A stretch of 64,000 nucleotides of DNA from Dimorphilus gyrociliatus (taxonomy: Eukaryota > Annelida > Polychaeta > Dinophilidae), in the NCBI GenBank assembly GCA_904063045.1, contig CAJFCJ010000016.1, forward strand, positions 972,556 through 1,036,555, written 5' to 3'. The notes beneath the pieces were generated by a model. That model had not been told where the DNA came from and did not search any database. It worked only from the letters and a program-made list of their open reading frames with translations. Of the stretch, positions 44,573-56,489 are shown piece after piece (position 1 is the first letter of the stretch; every line of letters starts with the position of its first letter). A program made the position numbers and the translations under genes.

Positions 44573-47500
44573 CGAGGGGGGGGGGATTTGTGCGTTGAAG
44601 TATTTCTGTTTGTTTGTTCGCCGTTGGTGCAGAAACAAAAATGGGATAAAAGCACGAGAATCTTAGGAAGTTCACTTTTCTCTCTAATTGAAAAATAAAA
44701 GAGTAAAATTAGAATAATTAATTAATTTAATCATTAAAGAAAGATTACACAAAAGAGAAACTAGACACAATGATAGAAATGAATTCTAATCTAATAGTAA
44801 AGTATACAAATTGTTTTTTATCCATTCAAAGCTTTTGCCATTGTTTGAAAAAGAAAGAAAAAAAGAAAAGTGGTAAAATACAAGATAATTCAATAATTCC
44901 TCTAGTTAATTACCTCTTTTTTGTCTATTGTTTCAAAATAATAATAATACATTCTTCAATATTCCGATATATTCTTCGAATAGACGAATGAATGAATGAA
45001 TGCTTGAATAGCTTACAAAACATCGATGGAATAATTACGGTTGACAATACTGTTGAGCGGAATCTGTCAACTAGCAAAGGTTACGTAAATATTTCTACTT
45101 CCTCATTCACCGCTCACATAACAAACTGATTTACCCTTTTAATATACGCTCTATTGATCTCAACTTCAATTTTATAACTTGTCCTCTTATAGAGGTCATC
45201 TTTTAATATACATTGCATTTAGCAATTATTCCCTCATCTCATTTTCTTTCCTCCACTCCTAATATACAATTTGGTCATTTTGTATTTTAATAGTGAAATC
45301 TGTGGCGATTGCAGGTAGAGAGTATTAATCTATTTTGGGAGTAGGAGTCTTTGAATAAATTAATTTTTCATGTAGAAAACAAAATCTTGCATGACTATCT
45401 TTCAATTGCAGAAAAGATGATGATACTCGAAGGTTAAATGATAAATATCAGCAATCTGTTCAAAAGTTCTGTCACTTTGACATTCATTCAAAGTGAATGT
45501 TCCAAGAAAATTTCTTGTACATAAGTAAGAGGAAGCGTATTCAGGCAAAAACACCTTGTACCAATTCTTATTCTATTTAGATAGTTTAACTATTGTTATT
45601 CAAAACACTGTGAAATGTTTACACTGAATACAAATTTTACAACATTGACGATAAAATTTAATGATACTATTGACTACTACGAAAAAGCCATTTGTGGTAA
45701 ATTAGTAAATTTACGTATGCAATCGTAATTTTCATCAAAATTCATAAATATAAACAAACGAACAAACAGCTAATAGACTGGTACTTTTCCTATAAAATCG
45801 TATTATTGTATGGAGAATAGGAATTGTTTTTTTTTTACATATGCTTTTAGACACTTGATTTAAGACAAACTGAATTCAAGCATAAAGAAACTGCAAAATT
45901 CAAGAAAGTTTCTTGCAGAAATTATTCAAGTTTTGTTGCTGTGAGACTGGAACCAAAACTGTTTCTTACTACTTCTCCGCTATCTTTTTTCCCTACTTAA
46001 TTAACAAACACAAACTTATCAGCTATAGATAATATTATATAATGCCAATGTGGGAACATGAAATTAGTAAACTTTAAAAGCACAGATAATCAAACTAAAA
46101 ATGTGTGTGAGAAAGTTCTACAAACATGTTAAAAAGAGATAAGAATATGTAGTAATAAAAATTCTGTAGGACTGTACACCATATTCATAAGAGTGACAGA
46201 TATATAGGCATATGTATAAAAATCAGTTTAAAATTTGAGATGAAATAATTGAATTCTGTAAAAGTATTTAATAACAGCATTATAGTATTAGTCTATGTAC
46301 TGAATTTCAAAGATCTATCTTAATTAATAACAGAGTTGGTTCTACCCTGACAAATATATTAATATAGGCTTTTATGTAAGAAAGACCATGTAAATTTTGA
46401 TGGCTCCATAACTCTGGAACTCTAACAGATAATTGAATTCTGTAAAAAGATTTGGAATGAGTATATCGATATTAGTTTGTGTACAAAATTTGAAAGCTCT
46501 ATGATTATTAATAAGAAATTTAGTTTTTTTGTGACAAATATTTTAAGGTATGCTACAGAGTTTAAATATAACATTCATAACAATCCATATCTCAGCAACT
46601 ACTTAGCCGATTGTGATGAAATTTGAAGTGAAATTAATGACAGAATGAGACTAAATTAAATTACAATCAATTGAAACTGTAAAGTTAATTGAAATAAAAG
46701 TATTAATAATTTTTTAAAAAAATATTTTATTTAAAAAAGAAAAAGTATAGAAATTAGAAGAAAAGAAATCTATATCTAAAATTAAAAGCATATACAGGGA
46801 AAAAACTATTATTATCTTCTATATAATTGTTTAAGAAATTTTAAAAGACTGTTTCTGTTTTCTATTCTCAAAACCCACTGAATCTAAGTTGAGGGTTGAT
46901 TTTAACCTGCAGTTTGGACTTGAAATATTTTTGAAAATTTATCAACTTTTTTCAGTTGAAATTTTTCCAAGTCCAGTGCCTCATTGAGGGTAAATTTTCA
47001 AAATTGTCGGATTGCTTTCAAACTTGAATCCAAGCTTGCCCCTACATTGGAAAGATAGAAAAAAATATTTTCAATTTTGTATCAGAACTCTGAAAATTTT
47101 TGATTTTCAAAGCTCAGCCACTCTTGAACCATAAGAGCTATATGGACTATGTAGCATATTGATGAAAAGCTCTGTTTGTGCTCTTTCACCTCCAGCTGAT
47201 TTGAAACATCTAGGGTGACTCATAACAAAACAGATTTGGGACATTTTTACCACAGCACTGATTTTTACCCAATATTGTTGGAATGACTGATATTAAAGTT
47301 ATCATTATGAGTATAAAAATTTTTGAAAAATTCTCATAAGATGTTTTGCACATATCAAAGTCTTCATCACTTGTACTTTTACAGTCATACTTAATGTTAC
47401 AACAATGTCTCTTAGATAGGAATTTTTTTCACATGACAATTTCAAGTTTACAGGTGCAAGATTCTAATAATTCCCCACAATGTTTCACATCTTTTGAATA

Positions 47501-48883
47501 AAATACTTCAAATATTGTCAATTATCATCAAATTTTCATACTAAAATTGTATATAAATCAATTAGAAATTTTATAAAAATGATTTATAATTAATGTTCAT
47601 TCACTTGACCTAATCTATATTAATAACAAGATGCTTTTTTTATCAAATCAGCTTCAACACAGGTTCAGAAAAGAAAAAATAGAGATAAAGTGTTAAAAAT
47701 ACAATTCATGTCATATATTTCACATGTGTTCAAATTTAACTAGTAGCAGTGTATAATCAATGTCCTTTATAAATTTTAATGAAATGCATCTTTAAATCAT
47801 TAAAAAGCAGAGCTTTTATTTTTGTACATGTTAATTTATCTCCTAAAATATAAATTTCATTTCCAGATTTACCAGTAACATCATAGCTTATGGTGAAGGG
47901 TGTATTTGCATTTCTATTAACAACAGTTAGGACAGCATGTTAACTGACCATTCAGAGCATTAGGTGTTTTATAATATTCATCATACCCAGAGTTAGCTTT
48001 TCAGATTTTTTTTTTAAAGTTAAGCTGTCTAAGATCTGTACTATGGTTGTCTTGTTGAATGCATTTGTTATTGGTGCGCATTTCAGTTTGATATAGATGC
48101 TGTCTAAAAAACTGTACACATATATTCATCACCTTTTCTCTACAATAGACAAGTAGTATTCAACCAGTATTGTACTGTTTGGATAGCACTGATAGAGATA
48201 AGCTGAATCAATTAATTATTAATATTAAAGTAGAATACTTTAGTATGTTTAACCTAGGAAATATTAATCTAGATGGTTGCCAAGTATCGTTGACCTACCA
48301 TGGTTTTGTCTTCCCCTTTTAATGCAAAGACTCATCAGGGTCAATTCAGAGGATAGCATAACCTAAGAACTATCTTGAAGGGGAGGAGAGGATCAATTCT
48401 ACAATTGTATCCTTCCCTGCAGTAAGCTTTTTGGTTATAAGCCTAATCATAATTTGTTATATGTATGTAACCCTGTATAATTATGTGTAGGTGTATGTCT
48501 GATTGTGTATATATATATCAACCATTGAAGTTGATTTTTGTAATAGTTGTCAAAAAGTTGACATTTGTTTTTTGTAATTTTTCCTTTTTTTCCTTTTAGG
48601 ATTATGAAGATGATTTTGGTCATATAGATAGTTGTATTTTGATGCCTAATTTTTTATAATTTGTGAGGTTATATATGGTATTCATAAGAACTTTTGTTTT
48701 TATCAATGAATGCATGTGTGTATGTTTGTGTGTGAATATGTTTTTTATTTGTTTTGAATGAATAAAAGTTGATGTTTTTTAATTTTTGATTGAATTTGTG
48801 ATGATCAGATGTTAAGTTTAACTTGTACTGTTCCTCAAAACCCCTTGATTCTTCTTACTTGTGATTAGGTTTTATATGGGGGC
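44573..48883. other. Long gene-free stretch spanning the CpG transition
   Basis: A G-run at 44576-44585 follows the Ly6 gene. CG dinucleotides become rare from about 46.0 kb onward. Around 46250-46530, a stretch of about 80 bp (AATTGAATTCTGTAAAA and following) occurs twice, diverged. No frame with a domain, tRNA or splice pattern was found; the region is probably old repeat debris. Confidence 0.5.
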
Positions 48884-49036
48884 AACAGAAAACGTCCACA
48901 ACAGAAAATGTCCACAATTGACAGAAAACGTCCACAGATGGACAGAAAACGTCCACAACAGAAAACGTCCACAAATGGACAGAAAACGTCCACAAATGGA
49001 CAGAAAACGTCCACAAATGAACAGTAAATGTCCACA
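48884..49036 (+). repeat. Left tandem-repeat end of the Mutator-like element
   Basis: Eight units of (GG)ACAGAAAACGTCCACAAAT spaced 15-21 bp apart. Two units read AATGTCC instead of AACGTCC, consistent with loss of the CpG by deamination. Open frames across this array are artefacts of the repeat. Confidence 0.88.
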
Positions 49037-49236
49037 TAGTATTATAAAAATAATTAAATAAGAATAGAGATGATGAAATGAATTAATATATTTTTCTTAA
49101 TTGATTAAATACTAATGATCTGAGAAAATGAAAACCATGAAATTGCAAGTAAAAAAGTTTATTTAAGAACATAATTTTTCAAATGACTTGAACATTTTTG
49201 ATATTTTTAATACTGTTGAATCAATACTGCACATAG

Positions 49237-51168
49237 TTAATAATATAAAGCAGAACACATCTCAACAAGTTGACTTGCTGTGATGTCACCAACTTTGAAG
49301 TTTTCCCAAATGGAAAACAGTTCCTTTTGAATTTCTGTGTAGACTTTTTTTTGCATTCTCAATATCTTCTTCTCACTTAATAATTTTTCATAGACAGATA
49401 TTAAGTCAGCCTCTCTCTTTAGTTCATCTATAATTGTGTAAAATGATGAGTTTATTCCCATGTTTTTATTGAGTCTATTATGGAATCCTTCCAAGTCATT
49501 ATTAGTGCAGATTGATTGGTTAAACACAGACCAAGTTTCTGGAGGCCAAAAGCTATTTTTTATCCAATTATCCTCCACATATTCTAATAAATCTCCAAGC
49601 TTATTTCTTTCAGCCAGCTCACTTTTTATTTTGTAAAATTGATTTGCAATCAAAGTATGAGGAAGGTAGGGCAAAGCCATAATCATTTTCATTGATTGCC
49701 ATTCTCCTTCTCTCTTTTTAAATTCTGGGCTGTAACCCAGATCCTAAAAGTAGAATAATATACTTGGATTAAATTTTTACATTTATTAGTATTATTTCTA
49801 ACCTGAATTTTTCTAAAAATGGCTTGTGACCAATGAAAACAACAACCAACCATTGTAACATCTGGCCATGTATCTCTGATACTTTTCCAAATGGCCTTCT
49901 CATAGTCCAAAACAATTTTTTGAACAGAGATGTCACCAGTTAATTCATTTACAGCCTAAATACACAAACTATCATTGATTTAAGTATTTAAAAGTATAAC
50001 TTACCTTGAAAAGTAATTTATAAGCTTTTTTCTTTTTTGAAGTTAAGAATGAAAAAAAATCAATGGCACCTGCTTCAACTCTCCATTTTTCTTTAAGAAT
50101 CCATGTATTGAAAACATTTGAACAAATGGATCCTTGGCAATTTTAAAAGTACCATCCACATACCATATTTTAGCCTTACTCAAAAGATTTAACTGATGGT
50201 CAGTTGCAAATACTAATATTCTTTGATTATTTAAATAAATATCTTTCTTTAGAAATCCCAATGGTATAAAAGTCAAATCAAGTTGAAAGTTGACATCATC
50301 AGGCTCAGCTGGTCTATTTTTTCACCTGTTATAGTTGGCTACTTCTTTGCAGTTGTGTAAATTCCCAAATGGATATTTTAAAAGAGTGTCTTCCCTAATC
50401 CTTTTTCCAGATGATTTATTATCACTAAGGCACTTCTCTTTGATATCTTTTCTAATTATAATCTGCTTTTCTGCATTTTTCAATGGAGAATGATTGTGTT
50501 TCATTTTACCAATTACAAAATCACTTCCTTTTTGGTTAATACTTGCAGAACACTTTCTATTTTTGTTACGAACTGAGCAAGTCCAAATTGTAGCTGTTTT
50601 TCTTTTCATTTTGATGTTAAAAGTATATCCTTTGTGGATGAGAAGATCTTTTCCTTTTTGACTGCCATTTTGTAAAATTTTGAAATGTAAATCATCAGTA
50701 CAATTATCTCTTTGACTAGTATTACTTTCAAATGAATCCTCTCGAAAATCTTGAACTTCTGTAGTTGATGTATCCACTGTGGTTACTTCAATTTCATTGT
50801 TGTATGTAATTTCATTGTCATTAATCACATTTCCAGTTTCCAATGGACAGTCAACAAAACCCTCTGAACTACTAAAAGAGAAAGACAACCTCAGCTCTTC
50901 TGTAGGTTCAATGAATTTCTTTTCTTTTTCATTATCAATTCTTGTTAGCAACACAATACAGTTTCTGTTTGATATTTGATAACACATCAAACATAATGGC
51001 AAAGTGCTGGTTGCATCTGAAAAAAAATTAATAACTGACAAAATCAAACTTTGGATATTTCATACCTTTAAAACACTTAATATGACAGTTTTTAAAGCAA
51101 AGACAACATTTGCCTTTGATTTGGTTTTCAATGAATTCATCTTGACATATATAACATGTATTATCCAT
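49237..51168 (-). pseudogene. MULE transposase with RING-like and FLYWCH zinc fingers (disrupted)
   Basis: Exons on the complement are 51066-51168, 51016 down to 50005, 49803-49955 and 49237-49743. The N-terminus is a RING/PHD-like cluster (CYICQDEF, CCLCFKNCHIKC, CLMC). A FLYWCH-type finger follows (ATIWTCSVRNKNRKCSASI, HNHSP). The MULE domain then shows WYVDGTFKIA, VLDYEKAIWKSI, GCCFHWSQAIFRKIQ and NNDLEGFHNRL, with likely catalytic Asp, Asp and Glu. Two lesions are seen: an in-frame TGA (50322-50324) between the FLYWCH and catalytic parts, and a frameshift in an eight-T run (50052-50059). Intron splice sites are intact, so decay is recent, or one lesion is a sequence error. This family catalyses cut-and-paste transposition; this copy is probably inactive. 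Confidence 0.82.
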
Positions 51169-51471
51169 GTTTTTAAACTTGGGATAGTTTTCTAGAAAAC
51201 TTGGAAAATAATTTATATTAACAAAATACCAGAAATTAGCAATTATCTATAGTATATACACTATTCAATAAGAGAAATCAAACAGTCAATTTTATTGACA
51301 AATCATGCTTTGTAATTAAAGGTTTGTACAATAGTCAAAAAAAAAATTTAAATACACCACATTAGGCAAAAAAGGTAGTATAAGTTTATGTTAAATAAAT
51401 CATTGATTGCTTTTGAACATATACTCCATTTTAACCTTAAAAAAACACTTTTTATTAAAATTGCTTCTTAC

Positions 51472-51526
51472 CTCTGCTGAGTGAAAATAGAAAAGGAAGT
51501 TGATCTTTTCTATTTTCACAGCAGAA
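51472..51526. repeat. Short near-perfect hairpin
   Basis: CTCTGCTGAGTGAAAATAGA on the left pairs with TCTATTTTCACAGCAGAAG on the right, with a loop of about 8 bases. It lies inside the Mutator-like element, between the transposase gene and the right repeat array. Confidence 0.7.
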
Positions 51527-51660
51527 GATTTCCAACAATACCTGTTTTTGCTGGGGATCATAAATTTTTTTATTTTATCAAAAGAGTGAATTAAAAATCT
51601 TTTTACTACTATGAAGAGATATCTAAAAGCTTTTTATCACTTTGTAAATATTTTGTTTTT

Positions 51661-51975
51661 TTGTGGGTGTTTTCTGTCCCTTTGTGGACATTTTCTGTCC
51701 CTTTGTGGATGTTTTCTGTCTCTTTGTGGATGTTTTCTGTCTCTTTGTGGACGTTTTCTGTCAGGGTTAGTTTAACTATCAAAGTCACCTTTTTTTGAAA
51801 ATATAATTAATTATACATATAAAATTAACACTTTTCTATAAAGTTTTCAAAAGAAAAAGGTTTTTTTTTTGATTTTTTCACCTATTTTTTCATCGTTTTA
51901 ATTTTGTGGACATTTTCTGTCTTTTGTGGACATTTTCTGTTGTGGACGTTTTCTGTTGTGGACGTTTTCTGTCTG
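51661..51975 (-). repeat. Right tandem-repeat end of the Mutator-like element
   Basis: Units of TTTGTGGACGTTTTCTGTC are inverted relative to the left end, in two clusters (51661-51773 and 51904-51975) split by AT-rich DNA. Several units read GGATGTTTT or GGACATTTT, the two products expected from CpG deamination. Confidence 0.86.
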
Positions 51976-52129
51976 AACCGTTTATATTCATTATTAATTA
52001 TTATATTCTCACTATATTACCATTAAATCTACCTTAGGACACTGTTTTACAAGTTATTTACATGAATTATTATAATATTTTATGAAAATATAGTAATAAT
52101 ACTTTTAAATCTTTTTAATACTTGGTATT

Positions 52130-52533
52130 GGAAAGATGCAGCTTTGGCCTCTTTTTAAAACTATTAAACAAGTTTTTAACATATTTGGTTGGAATATTGT
52201 CAAATGCTTGCTGTGTTTCCCTTCATGGATCATCTACATTTGTGCACATATGTTTACCAACCCTTCCTTTTAGGTATGACCATAAATTTTCAATAGGATT
52301 GAGGTCAGGACTCTGGGCTGACCAGTCTATGAAGTGCTGATGTTCTTTTCATTTAGATACCTTAAGGTAGTCCTAGATGTATGGCATGGAGCACCATCCG
52401 GCTTGAATACATGGTCCTTATGGTAATTCTCTAGAAGAGATTTATCAAGAATTTCTTGATATTTCTCCAAATTTAAATTACTTTTATATAAATGTATACC
52501 TCTGCTGCCATCTCTTTTTGTAAAACCCCAGAT
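52130..52533 (-). pseudogene. Tc1/mariner transposase relic
   Basis: The complement reads IWGFTKRDGSRGIHLYKSN, then a spacer, then PDGAPCHTSRTTLRYLNEKN, and after a frameshift near 52338, DWSAQSPDLNPIENLWSYLK. This is the classic C-terminal half of a Tc1-type DDE transposase, with the second Asp (PDGAP) and the SPDLNPIE block. The 5' half is missing, and no inverted ends were found. Confidence 0.85.
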
Positions 52534-53792
52534 ATTTAGAAATCATTTGCCTCTTTAAAAGCTTTTATAGTATATTTTGCCTTATTGTAGTTTGTTGTTT
52601 TGTAATTGTAGGAATTTCTGGTTCGTCACAACTGTAATTGTGTGTATAATGTATAGATAGTAAAACAACTATAAAAACTAAATTATATGTCTTTAATAAA
52701 AAACATCAGGGACTTGTAATCAAAAATAATAAAAAACTATTTATTATGCAAAACATTAAAAAAGATGATAAAATGATAAAAGGGTTAAAAAAATTTAATA
52801 ATCTTTAATAAACAGCCATAATAACAAATTTTAAATTACTAACTTGAGTTTATTTGGGCAGAATCTTAGTTTGCCAGCTGGTTTAAATCATGGTTATTTT
52901 GATTATCAACCAATAAAATTTTTATGACAAAGCATTAAACAGTGACTATCTAATTTATACAAGTTATTTCTGATTTTTTAAACAGGATTATTAATTCTGA
53001 CAAAAATAATGGAATTTTTGGTTTATGTTCAGCTTTGTTATAGTCATTCCACTCTGATATTTTCTTTTAGAAACTTTTGAAAAAGTGGAATTAAAGACTT
53101 TACTCAGCTTCAACAAAAAATGGATGTGCTAGATTCATTAACATTTTTAGGCCAAGTTAAATGTAAAACTTGCAACAATGAACAAATTTTCTCATCTTAA
53201 GAAATGGAAATATTCAAGTAATATTTCATTGGCAGTTTAAAGTTTGTTTTCAATCAAGGCTTTTACCTATTACGTTTTTGCCTTAAATTGATGTTTTCCG
53301 TTTGAGCTCTTTTGCTGATTATCTAATTTTTAAAGAGCAATTACAGACTATTTGACAAAGACAAGAAGGAAGATGACAAACTGGTATCACTCTAAACTAC
53401 AATGATCAATGCAAATCAAACAATAGAACCCATAGATCTGATTATTGAAGGGAGGAACTCTTTGATGAAGGCCTTCTGGCCAAATGTCTCACACCTTAGG
53501 ACTTCCAAAAATTTTTTTGTTTATAGGGTTAAATCAAAGCAGCCATATTTATCAACCAATGAGTTCAAGAAAGTTTCATATCATCATAGGTCAACTTGAC
53601 TAGGCTCAGAGTTTAAGTAGAGGATTTATCTTGTACAAAATATTTTATTTAGGCATTTACTCTTAAAAGGATAGATACAGAAAATTTTACACATGTGTTT
53701 TACATGGTTACTTATGCAGATTTGAAAGAAGATAGGATACAGATTTCACACTCTGTCTGCAAAAGTTAATTCAGTTGAATATCAAAAATAGC
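52534..53792. other. AT-rich, no gene recognised
   Basis: No domain, RNA gene or clear repeat apart from a 40-bp stretch near 52600-52640 that resembles the start of the 236-bp element (TGTAATTGTAGGAA and GTTCGTCAC). A 65-codon frame at 53402 has no recognisable domain. Confidence 0.5.
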
Positions 53793-54025
53793 TGTACTTT
53801 GTTCTATTGTAATTGTAGGAAGTCCTAGCTCGTCACTATCAAATTCGTCCTCTCCAATCATGTACCAATGTGCCAAAGTACTGGTCCAAATAGAACCTTT
53901 CAAGTTCGTCCACAAGTAGTCTTAATAAATGTAATTCTAGTAAAAATTAACCAACAAACACCAGTATTTCATTCAAAGAATTTGTATTTGAGTAAATGAG
54001 TTTCTAGTTCTAAACAAGCAAGTTT
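53793..54025 (+). mobile_element. Short dispersed element, copy 1
   Basis: This 233-bp segment matches 58243-58475 base for base in length, with only scattered substitutions. It has no coding capacity and no terminal inverted repeats. The direct repeats flanking this copy are not evident, unlike those of copy 2. Confidence 0.82.
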
Positions 54026-54738
54026 GAACAACCAGCTGATGGTTATAAAACTGAACTGACTACTGTTAAATTCTAAGGGTTTATATACTTTTCCAATAGT
54101 TCACAGTTCACAGATAAAAATATTCACACAAACAAATGTAACAATTTGGATAAAGGGAAAGTTCAAATATACTTCCATGTTTGTTACTTTTTCTTTATCT
54201 TGGAGAACTTTTGCTCCCTATTTTAGTAGGTCAAAAAGTTGCCTAAGATGTAACAATTATTAATAGAAGTTGGATTGATTCCAAAACACAAAAATAGGAA
54301 AAGGTCAACTTGATGCCGTTTTAATATACAACAAATTATTAATAATAATTGTTTGTGTAAGATAATATGTTTCTGTGTAAAGGACTGGTAGCATAAAAGT
54401 ATTAAACTTAATTAACTAATATAGTATTGTGCATACAATACTGTTGAAAAGTGACAATAATCTAAAAACTTCAAATATAAATAGAATAGTGGAAGATATA
54501 ATTAATATTCATTAAATATGATGTGTATAATAATTAGGGTTAACATCTAAGTTATAAAATACTTTTACAACTTAGTTTAAATAGTGTATGTTGTAGTTTT
54601 AGGCGTGTAGAGTACTCTATAATACTCTTTCAATATTGCTTTCCATCGATGAAAGAAATGTAACAATTTGGGTGTATTGTGTGAATTTGTGAGCCTGGTT
54701 ATAAGCTTATGTGTTTAGTACCTATGAACTGCCTAAAT
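54026..54738. other. AT-rich, no gene recognised
   Basis: No frame, RNA gene or repeat could be supported here. Confidence 0.5.
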
Positions 54739-54739
54739 G

Positions 54740-54967
54740 TGTACATATAAGTTTCATAAAAAAATAGAGTTCAAGCATGTAAAATATAACCAAAGCTGTA
54801 CAACAATAAGGCTTTTTCTTTTGTTATGATTGTGTTCATGTTTACTCTTTATGAAAATATTTCATTTTTGTTGAATAATAACTGGACATTGAACATTCAT
54901 ATTGTACAACTTTGGTTATCTTTTACATGCTTGAACTCTATTATTTTATGCAACTTATACATGTACA
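54740..54967. repeat. Long inverted repeat (about 65-bp arms), MITE-like or hairpin
   Basis: The left arm (54740-54804) contains ATAGAGTTCAAGCATGTAAA. The right arm (54903-54967) contains its reverse complement, TTTACATGCTTGAACTCTAT. Arms are about 90% matched with a spacer of about 98 bp. A frame across the spacer has no domain. It could be a decayed MITE or a hairpin-RNA locus. Confidence 0.8.
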
Positions 54968-55062
54968 TCTTAAAACCTACACAAGAAAATGCTATAACAT
55001 TGGCCAAACATAAGTCTGATTAGTCAGCTTGAAGGCTCATCTTTAATTACCAATAAAGGTTT

Positions 55063-55205
55063 GGCCAAGTTATAATTTAATTAACTTGCCTAGGGTGTGG
55101 CCAAGTTATAATTTAATTAACTTGCCTAGGGTGTGGCCAAGTTATAATTTAATTAACTTGCCTAGGGTGTGGCCAAGTTATAATTCAATTAACCTTCCTA
55201 AATGT
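55063..55205 (+). repeat. 36-bp minisatellite, four copies
   Basis: The unit starts GGCCAAGTTATAATTTAATT and recurs at 55063, 55099, 55135 and 55171, exactly 36 bp apart; the last copy is diverged. It has no coding content. Confidence 0.93.
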
Positions 55206-55499
55206 TGAACCTTGTAACATCCTCTTACTAAAGATAAATATGAATTACACATTTTTTTCAGTTTCATTTTCATGCAATAAGTTTTCCTCTATATTACAAG
55301 TAATGTAACTTCATAATGATTACAACTGTCTTTAACCCTGTTATTGAGAGTACAACTCAGAGCAGCTTTTACAATGGGATCATCATTGATCACATCTGAT
55401 AAACTAATGAAACAATATCTGTCACTCAAACTTTTGCATGAAGAAGGCTTATCATCTAACATTTCTGTAATATTAAGCAAAGTTAAATAAATATTTGGT

Positions 55500-55735
55500 T
55501 TTTACATAGTAAATATCATCTTTACAGATATGATGACAAAGTGAATTTCTTCAGTCCTAAACTTTTCTGCACATTTTTTGCAAAACACTCTTTGAGATTC
55601 TAAATGAAAAATGAAAAACATGAATAATTTAATAAAAACATATAAACAGACAGACCTTTGAGCATTCTTCATGTACATAATGTTGGCACTCACTGCATTT
55701 CATCTTACTCTGTCTACCATAAAATCATTTATTAC
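55500..55735 (-). pseudogene. Possible PHD/RING-type zinc-finger relic
   Basis: The complement reads CINCNK, a TGA stop, then MKCSECQHYVHEECSK. After an apparent intron (55600-55655) it continues RVFCKKCAEKF. The spacing (C2, C2, HxxC, CxxC) suits a PHD-like finger. The in-frame TGA and an unmatched downstream phase argue for a relic, possibly of a transposon gene. Confidence 0.35.
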
Positions 55736-56489
55736 AGTTAATACAAACAGGTGCCCTTAGTAAATTTCTAATTCATTTCTCTTTTAATAGCATTACATAA
55801 TTCAGAGAAAACTGGTAAAAACATTACAATACATATATCTTTCTTCAAAAATATTAATATATTTTTTTTATAAATGAAGTAAATAGCAAAAAGAAATATT
55901 TTTGATTCAAAGTATCAATAATTATACCTGGTATATCCTTAGCCATGCATAGGATGTTTTTTCCCAGGGACGTCTTTTTCAAACCGCCATAGCTCCTAAA
56001 TGGCTGGGCAGATTTGGTTCAAATTTTGTACAGAGATTCGTTTGTATTGGGACTAACTCTGTACCAAATTTTATAGAGATTGGAGCAGTTTGAAAATTTC
56101 GATAATTTTATTGGTCGACTCACAAGTGGAGGACACTTATATTCGACCTGCAGGTACATCAAGCCTGTCAATAATCAGTCTGGTGGCAATTGTACTGTGG
56201 CTTTTCAACTCACTTGAAAAAGGGTCAATAGACCTGAAGTATTGTGAGTGTTTTTATTTTGGTGAATTGTTACATCTGTTAAATACAGGTTCTCTTCACC
56301 CTTGTTGAGAATATGTAAGTGGTTTTGTTGGAGATACAATTACAGCTTAGGCTGGGGAATTGCTACTCAGGATAGCAACTCCTCATTAGCTACACCAAAA
56401 CTTAGCCAAATCTTGGTTACAAGTGTGTGTACACTTTTGTTAGCTATGTGGGCTCTGACTTATACATAATATCAAAGTTTGTTGATCAC
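55736..56489. other. AT-rich, no gene recognised
   Basis: No supported feature. A frame at 56090-56308 has no recognisable domain. Confidence 0.45.

Larger units (their letters stand above)
48884..51975. mobile_element. Mutator-like DNA transposon with tandem-repeat inverted ends
   Basis: The left end (48884-49036) is about eight tandem copies of an 18-20-bp unit ACAGAAAACGTCCACAA. The right end (51661-51975) is an interrupted array of the same unit in inverse orientation. Between them lies a minus-strand transposase gene. Target-site duplications are not evident, so the exact outer limits are approximate. A 196-bp relative sits at 42497. Confidence 0.85.

Noticed and set aside
48855-49061. 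Open frames on both strands in the left transposon end
   Set aside because: The peptides are pure reflections of the 18-20-bp tandem unit.
55063-55205. CRISPR array
   Set aside because: Units are contiguous with no unique spacers, and the DNA is eukaryotic.
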